Shown: positions 13,547-17,043 of the stretch, in pieces
Layout: each line of letters begins with the position of its first letter
Position numbering within the stretch: position 1 is the first letter of the stretch
Assembly (NCBI GenBank): GCA_902496275.1
Contig: CABVAC010000042.1
Span: forward strand, 1-17,043
Length of the DNA: 17,043 nucleotides
Source of the DNA: an uncultured Collinsella sp.
GTDB taxonomy: Bacteria > Actinomycetota > Coriobacteriia > Coriobacteriales > Coriobacteriaceae
Direction: 5' to 3'
Program-made: the position numbers and the translations under genes
The notes under the pieces: model-generated
Databases searched by the model: none
The model's input: the letters and a program-made list of their open reading frames with translations, nothing else
What the model was told of the DNA's origin: nothing

Positions 13547-14764
13547 TCAACGGTCATCGTCCTTCAGCAAGCGCCACAGCGTTGTACGGCTTATACCCAG
13601 CACCTCTGCCGCACGAGTCCGATTGCCGTGGAGATGATCTACAACCAGATGCGCGATATCTCGCTCGGTATCGGCCAGCGGTCGCAGGATATACAGGTCG
13701 CTTTCGAGTGTCGGGGCGCCAAAGGTTGCGGTCTTAATCACGTCCTCTTGGGCGAGTACTTCCTCCGCCACAGCGCGGTCCACCGTGCCCGCCCCCATCA
13801 ATATATACAGTCGTTCCGAGACCTCGCGGAGCTGCAGATAGTTGCGCGGCCAGCGGTAAGCATCGAGCGTCTTCGTCGCCGTGGCAGACAGCGTGGGCGC
13901 TGCCGTCCCAAATGCATCAGCGAGATATTCCAAATAGCGCGCGACCTTCGTCGACGCGGCTCCCTGCTCGGCGATTGCCGGCGCCACGCTCACCGCACAG
14001 GCGAAGCGCTCAGTCACAAAAGCAGCCTGATCACTTTCGCTGCCGCCCGGCATATCATTCGCCGTCAGCACCACATGGCAGCGCGTCGCCAACGCAGTGT
14101 CGGCCATCGTGGAGACCAGCTCGCGAAGGCGCTGAGGGCCAACCGCGTTCCAGCCCTCAATGCAAAGGGTCAGCCCTGTTTGGAACAACGGCGATTCGGC
14201 GCTTTTGAGCACATGGCGCCAACCGCGATCGGTGAGTTCATCGAGCGCGACGGAAACAAAGGGCTGATCGGCAAAAGGACCGTCCAGATAGAGGCGCTTG
14301 GCGATCTCAACCTGACCCGCTCCCAGCTCACCCTCGAGCATAAGGGGCACACCGCGCGCGTAGCTCTCGGCAACCGGTGCAGCTACCGCAGCGGCACCCT
14401 CAACGATGCCGTACGCGCTCGATTCGTAGCGGGCCTCAACCTCGTCGGCGTTGAGCCACTCGATGCCCGCATGCGCCGCGGCGCCGCGCACCTCGCGGAC
14501 CACGACGACCCAAAGCCCCCCGCCCTCTTTGTCGGTGGGGCGAACGGTCAGGCTCAGGCGCGTACCCGCACGCCCCATAACCAGACGCGCGCCGTCTCCT
14601 ATACGGTCGAGGCGCTCAGCTACAAAAGCCGCCACATCCCGCTCAAGCGCCGCGTCATTCATGGTCGAGATCGCGACGTCCCCACGCGCATCGATTGCCA
14701 ATGCCGAGGCCCCGGCAGCAGCCAGGGCCTCGGTCAAGATGTTCAGCTTGGCATCGCTATCCAT
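13547..14764 (-). CDS. Fis-type regulator with degenerate sigma54-activator AAA+ domain
   Basis: This 405-residue protein has a probable N-terminal sensory region (1-115), an AAA+-like domain (about 118-345) and a C-terminal Fis-type helix-turn-helix, NRTRAAEVLGISRTTLWRLL (381-400). The AAA+ part aligns with sigma54 enhancer-binding proteins, but the P-loop GELGAGQ (145-151) has Gln where the ATP-binding lysine belongs. The Walker B acidic pair is lost (LTLCIEGWN), and no GAFTGA loop is visible. It therefore probably does not hydrolyse ATP or contact sigma54, and acts as a classical DNA-binding regulator. The ATG at 14764 has GGGG six bases upstream; an upstream extension covers the structured leader and is rejected. 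It follows the transporter gene on the same strand after 266 bases. Confidence 0.85.
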   Translation of the reverse strand: MDSDAKLNILTEALAAAGASALAIDARGDVAISTMNDAALERDVAAFVAERLDRIGDGARLVMGRAGTRLSLTVRPTDKEGGGLWVVVVREVRGAAAHAGIEWLNADEVEARYESSAYGIVEGAAAVAAPVAESYARGVPLMLEGELGAGQVEIAKRLYLDGPFADQPFVSVALDELTDRGWRHVLKSAESPLFQTGLTLCIEGWNAVGPQRLRELVSTMADTALATRCHVVLTANDMPGGSESDQAAFVTERFACAVSVAPAIAEQGAASTKVARYLEYLADAFGTAAPTLSATATKTLDAYRWPRNYLQLREVSERLYILMGAGTVDRAVAEEVLAQEDVIKTATFGAPTLESDLYILRPLADTERDIAHLVVDHLHGNRTRAAEVLGISRTTLWRLLKDDDR

Positions 14765-14815
14765 GATTTGCCCCTGTCCGCGGCGACATGCAGCCGCCGA
14801 CGGTCGCACGACCGA

Positions 14816-14851
14816 GTGTTTCAAAATTGAACGATATTGCTCACCAAACAC
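14816..14851 (-). promoter_or_regulatory. Inverted repeats upstream of the Fis-type regulator
   Basis: GTGTTT (14816-14821) and AAACAC (14846-14851) are exact complements 24 bases apart, and TTCAA-AA-TTGAA (14820-14831) sits inside. Together they could be an autoregulatory site 52-87 bases before the start codon. No binding protein is identified. Confidence 0.3.
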
Positions 14852-14913
14852 TATAGGGCAGAAAGCGCCGTCCTGCGAGTATAGGTGTTGCCCCGCATCG
14901 CCATCCTGGCGGG

Positions 14914-14978
14914 GCGATAAGAGCTCTTCGGGACTTATAAACCTGCGGACAAGCCATACCCGCAAGAGCTCCTATCGC
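14914..14978 (-). other. Structured leader or intercistronic hairpin
   Basis: Fifteen-base arms 14914-14928 (GCGATAAGAGCTCTT) and 14964-14978 pair with one mismatch. The 35-base loop contains GCGG/CCGC pairing. A second hairpin, GCCCCGC/GCGGGGC, overlaps at 14890-14915. No T-run follows, so it is not a standard terminator. It lies between the transporter stop and the regulator start. Confidence 0.5.
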
Positions 14979-15030
14979 TCCACCGTGAGAATGCGCTCAC
15001 CAGCAACCAGCACGCAAACAAGCTACTTCT

Positions 15031-16065
15031 CTACCAGATTCCCAGTACGTGTTGCATTCCCAAACTCATGCACGCAATGCCAATCCAGCAGCAAAAGCCC
15101 AATGCGATGGGCTTGCCGCCCTTTTTGACCAGCTCGACGATATCGGTATTAAAGCCAATAGCCGCCATGGCCATCACAATAAAGAATTTCGACAGCTCCT
15201 TGATGGGCGCCGTAAAGGACGCGGGAAGCTGAAGCACCGTGGTGATCACGCTCGCCAGCACAAAGAACAGCACGAACATGGGAAACGCGCGTTTAAGCGA
15301 GAACGTGCTTTTGGCGTCACCGCCGGCCTTGCGCGCCAGATGCATCTGCCAGCATGCGAGAACCAACGTGATGGGAATAATGGCCAGCGTCCTGGTGAGC
15401 TTGACCACTGTGGCGCTCTCGAGCACATTGGCGCCGGGGTGCATGCTGTCCCAGGCGCTCGCCGCAGCCGTTACGGACGAGGTGTCGTTGATGGCGGTAC
15501 CGGCAAACAGGCCAAAGCCCTCGTTGGTCAGCCCGAGCATGCCGCCGAGCGTCGGAAACACGAGCGCCGCGATAACGTTAAACAGGAAGATGACCGAAAT
15601 AGCCTGGGCAATCTCGCGATCGTCGGCATCGATGACGGGTGCGGTCGCAGCGATGGCAGAACCGCCGCAAATCGACGAACCCACACCCACAAGCGTCGCG
15701 ATCTTGCCCGGCACGTTCATAACGCGGCAGAGCACAAAGGCGATGACAAGCGAGGTCGAGATTGTCGCCACGATAATCGGCAGCGACTGGGCGCCCTTGG
15801 ACAGAATCTGGGAGAGGTTCATGCCAAAGCCAAGCAGGATAACCGCGTACTGCAAGACTTTTTTGGACGTATAGGTGACGCCGGCGGCGAGCTGTTCGCG
15901 ACGATTCTTGGGAAAGACGAGCGCCAGGACCATGCCAAAGAGGATGGCGAATACCGGACCGCCGACCACCTCAACCTGTTTGCCGAGCAACGTCGCGGGA
16001 ATGGCGATGATCAGGCAGAACAAGACGCCTTTCCAGCGCTCGCGTACGATATTTGCCAGTTGCAT
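15031..16065 (-). CDS. UPF0324 / YeiH-type putative membrane transporter
   Basis: This 344-residue integral membrane protein has about ten hydrophobic helices. It belongs to the UPF0324 family (PF03601, YeiH-like), often named putative sulfate exporters without solid functional proof. Family landmarks include YAVILLGFGMNLSQI, VGVGSSICGGSAIAATAPVI in the centre (20 residues), GTAINDTSSVTAAA and AIGFNTDIVEL. The ATG at 16065 has GAAGGA about seven bases upstream. Length is normal and no truncation is seen. A GntR/FCD regulator gene is divergent, which commonly marks its regulatory target. No sulfur gene is adjacent, so substrate is open; carboxylate-type export is as plausible because FCD regulators often sense organic acids. 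Confidence 0.9.
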   Translation of the reverse strand: MQLANIVRERWKGVLFCLIIAIPATLLGKQVEVVGGPVFAILFGMVLALVFPKNRREQLAAGVTYTSKKVLQYAVILLGFGMNLSQILSKGAQSLPIIVATISTSLVIAFVLCRVMNVPGKIATLVGVGSSICGGSAIAATAPVIDADDREIAQAISVIFLFNVIAALVFPTLGGMLGLTNEGFGLFAGTAINDTSSVTAAASAWDSMHPGANVLESATVVKLTRTLAIIPITLVLACWQMHLARKAGGDAKSTFSLKRAFPMFVLFFVLASVITTVLQLPASFTAPIKELSKFFIVMAMAAIGFNTDIVELVKKGGKPIALGFCCWIGIACMSLGMQHVLGIW

Positions 16066-16090
16066 ATGGGATTCCTTCTTTCTATTTCAC

Positions 16091-16140
16091 GTTTGCGACG
16101 GCTTATGATACGGCAACATTGAGCACAGCCTTGCGCAAAC
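16091..16140. promoter_or_regulatory. Inverted repeat GTTTGCG / CGCAAAC upstream of the transporter
   Basis: Seven-base arms at 16091-16097 and 16134-16140 are exact complements, and the right one overlaps TTGCGCAA, itself a perfect palindrome. They lie 26-75 bases before the transporter start codon. A role is unproven. Confidence 0.3.
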
Positions 16141-16150
16141 ACAGACTAAG

Positions 16151-16212
16151 ATGCCGCGATAGTTCTCAGGCAACAGCCGAATTACCCACCGCGGAGAGCT
16201 GATTCGCGGCAT
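16151..16212. promoter_or_regulatory. Inverted repeat at the gntR promoter
   Basis: ATGCCGCGA (16151-16159) and TCGCGGCAT (16204-16212) are perfect 9-bp complements. The right arm overlaps CATAAT (16210-16215), a plausible -10 for the GntR gene. This arrangement fits looped or paired binding by a dimeric regulator of both divergent genes. Confidence 0.4.
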
Positions 16213-16258
16213 AATTAACAACTGACATATGAGTTTGATAGAACAGTTGCGAGGCGCT

Positions 16259-16960
16259 ATGGAAGAATCGATGCACGTCGGCGAGCAGGAAACGAGCCTA
16301 CAGGACCAGTCCTACCACGCCATTCGACGCAAAATCGTCTACCTGGACTACAAGCCGGGCGAAAAGCTGGGCGTCAAGCAGCTTTGCGATGACCTGGACA
16401 TGGGTCGCACGCCCGTGCGCGAGGCTTTGGTTCGCTTGGCGCAGGAAGGCCTGGTGCGCACCGTGCCCCAGAGCGGCACCTACGTCTCACCCATCAACCT
16501 CACCCTTGCCGAGAGCGCCTGTTACATCCGCGAGCATCTGGAAAAGCAGGTGATTGTGGAGTGCTGTGCGCGCGCCACGTCGGCTGGCATCGAGCAGCTC
16601 GACCGCGCCATCGCGCTGCAGGAAAAGGCCATGGCCGAAGAGGATCGCATCGGCTTCTTTTTGAGCGACAACCTCATGCATCACATGATTTTTAGCATCG
16701 CATGTCGCAGCACCGTGTGGTCGTGGCTCGAAGAGACCAATGCCGACCTGGAGCGCTTCCGCTGGCTGCGTGCCGCGACGCAGACGCTCGACAATCAGGA
16801 GACTGTTAACGAGCATAAGCAAATCCGCCGCGCCATCGCCGGTCGCGATCCTATCGAGGCGAGCTTTTTGGTCAGCAAGCACCTGCATATGATGTTCCGT
16901 AACCAGACCGAGGTCCTGGACCAATATCCCGAGTACTTCGAGACCAGCAAGCTCCGCTAA
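16259..16960 (+). CDS. GntR-family regulator, FCD (FadR-like) subfamily
   Basis: This 233-residue regulator has an N-terminal winged helix (about 16-76), with VKQLCDDLDMGRTPVREALV and the wing TVPQSGTYV typical of GntR proteins. The C-terminal helical FCD domain includes D and H in SDNLMHHMIF, H in NEHKQI and H in KHLHMMF, the usual metal-binding D/H/H/H set. FCD regulators respond to fatty or organic acids and sometimes sugars acids. I prefer the ATG at 16259 because GAGG lies four bases upstream; an in-frame ATG at 16229 adds ten residues but has no ribosome site. It is divergent from the YeiH-type transporter, its most likely target. Confidence 0.88.
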   Translation: MEESMHVGEQETSLQDQSYHAIRRKIVYLDYKPGEKLGVKQLCDDLDMGRTPVREALVRLAQEGLVRTVPQSGTYVSPINLTLAESACYIREHLEKQVIVECCARATSAGIEQLDRAIALQEKAMAEEDRIGFFLSDNLMHHMIFSIACRSTVWSWLEETNADLERFRWLRAATQTLDNQETVNEHKQIRRAIAGRDPIEASFLVSKHLHMMFRNQTEVLDQYPEYFETSKLR

Positions 16961-16988
16961 CCTGCCAAAACCACCATAAAGGGGACAG

Positions 16989-17043
16989 TGAACTGCCTCC
17001 CATTTCTTGGACATCGGGAAATGGGAGGTTTTCCATGAGTATA
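16989..17043 (+). mobile_element. Left end of a probable IS3-family (IS150-group) insertion sequence, truncated by the window
   Basis: TGAACTGCCTCCC followed by ATTTCTTGGACA resembles the TG-initiated terminal repeat of IS150-like elements as I recall it. An 11-bp perfect inverted repeat CCTCCCATTTC/GAAATGGGAGG (16996-17006, 17018-17028) lies just inside, and its right arm supplies a ribosome site for an ORF starting at 17035. The other end lies outside the window. Confidence 0.55.
17035..17043 (+). CDS. Start of a probable IS transposase first ORF (partial)
   Basis: Only ATG AGT ATA is visible (Met-Ser-Ile). GGGAGG six bases upstream is an excellent ribosome site, and the location just inside an IS150-like end is where orfA, the helix-turn-helix part of the transposase, begins. 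The product identity is inferred from context alone. Confidence 0.4.

Noticed and set aside
14914..14985. tRNA-like appearance on the minus strand (CGCCA near the 3' end)
   Set aside because: No T arm, no anticodon arm and arms too long for an acceptor stem; tRNA-Sec was considered but there is no TCA anticodon loop.
1..17043. CRISPR array
   Set aside because: No regularly spaced short direct repeats were seen anywhere in the window.

Overview
The window looks like chromosomal DNA of a high-GC Gram-positive gut bacterium, most likely Coriobacteriia and probably Collinsella or a close relative. This is inferred from GC-rich codon use, strong GGAGG-type ribosome sites, the family mix, and palindromic intergenic repeats of a style I associate with that group. 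No single gene proves the genus.

Layout. Positions 1-440 hold no convincing gene but carry a terminator and several stacked inverted repeats. Next comes a minus-strand gene fusing a TadA-type tRNA adenosine deaminase to a glycerate kinase (441-2222). A tRNA-Ser(UGA) gene lies divergent to it and converges on a TetR-family regulator. A LemA-family membrane protein (3162-3713) with a strong terminator follows. The 559 bases after it contain a 125-base near-perfect hairpin downstream of ilvE, the branched-chain aminotransferase gene (4273-5325). A DedA-family membrane protein (minus) and a serine acetyltransferase cysE (plus) diverge from a shared intergenic region. cysE converges on a three-gene minus operon that reads marR, then two ABC exporter half-transporters. 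The two exporters form a typical asymmetric heterodimer, and the MarR promoter carries a pair of direct repeats that could be its operator.

After a terminator come a 96-residue orphan protein, a divergent small nitroreductase, a 191-residue single-pass membrane protein of unknown function, and a Fis-type regulator whose AAA+ domain has lost the P-loop lysine. A UPF0324/YeiH-type transporter and a divergent GntR/FCD regulator share an intergenic region with inverted repeats. The window ends in what looks like the left end of an IS3-family (IS150-group) insertion sequence with its first ORF just starting.

Functional links. The clearest unit is marR-ABC-ABC, an autoregulated drug or lipid export operon. 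The YeiH/GntR pair is a probable local regulator-target pair. cysE and ilvE are amino-acid biosynthesis genes that are unlinked in operon terms. The most unusual items are the TadA-glycerate kinase fusion, the long inverted repeat after ilvE, the hairpin-rich first 440 bases, a possible leaderless 49-codon ORF coupled to ilvE, and the degenerate Fis-type regulator.
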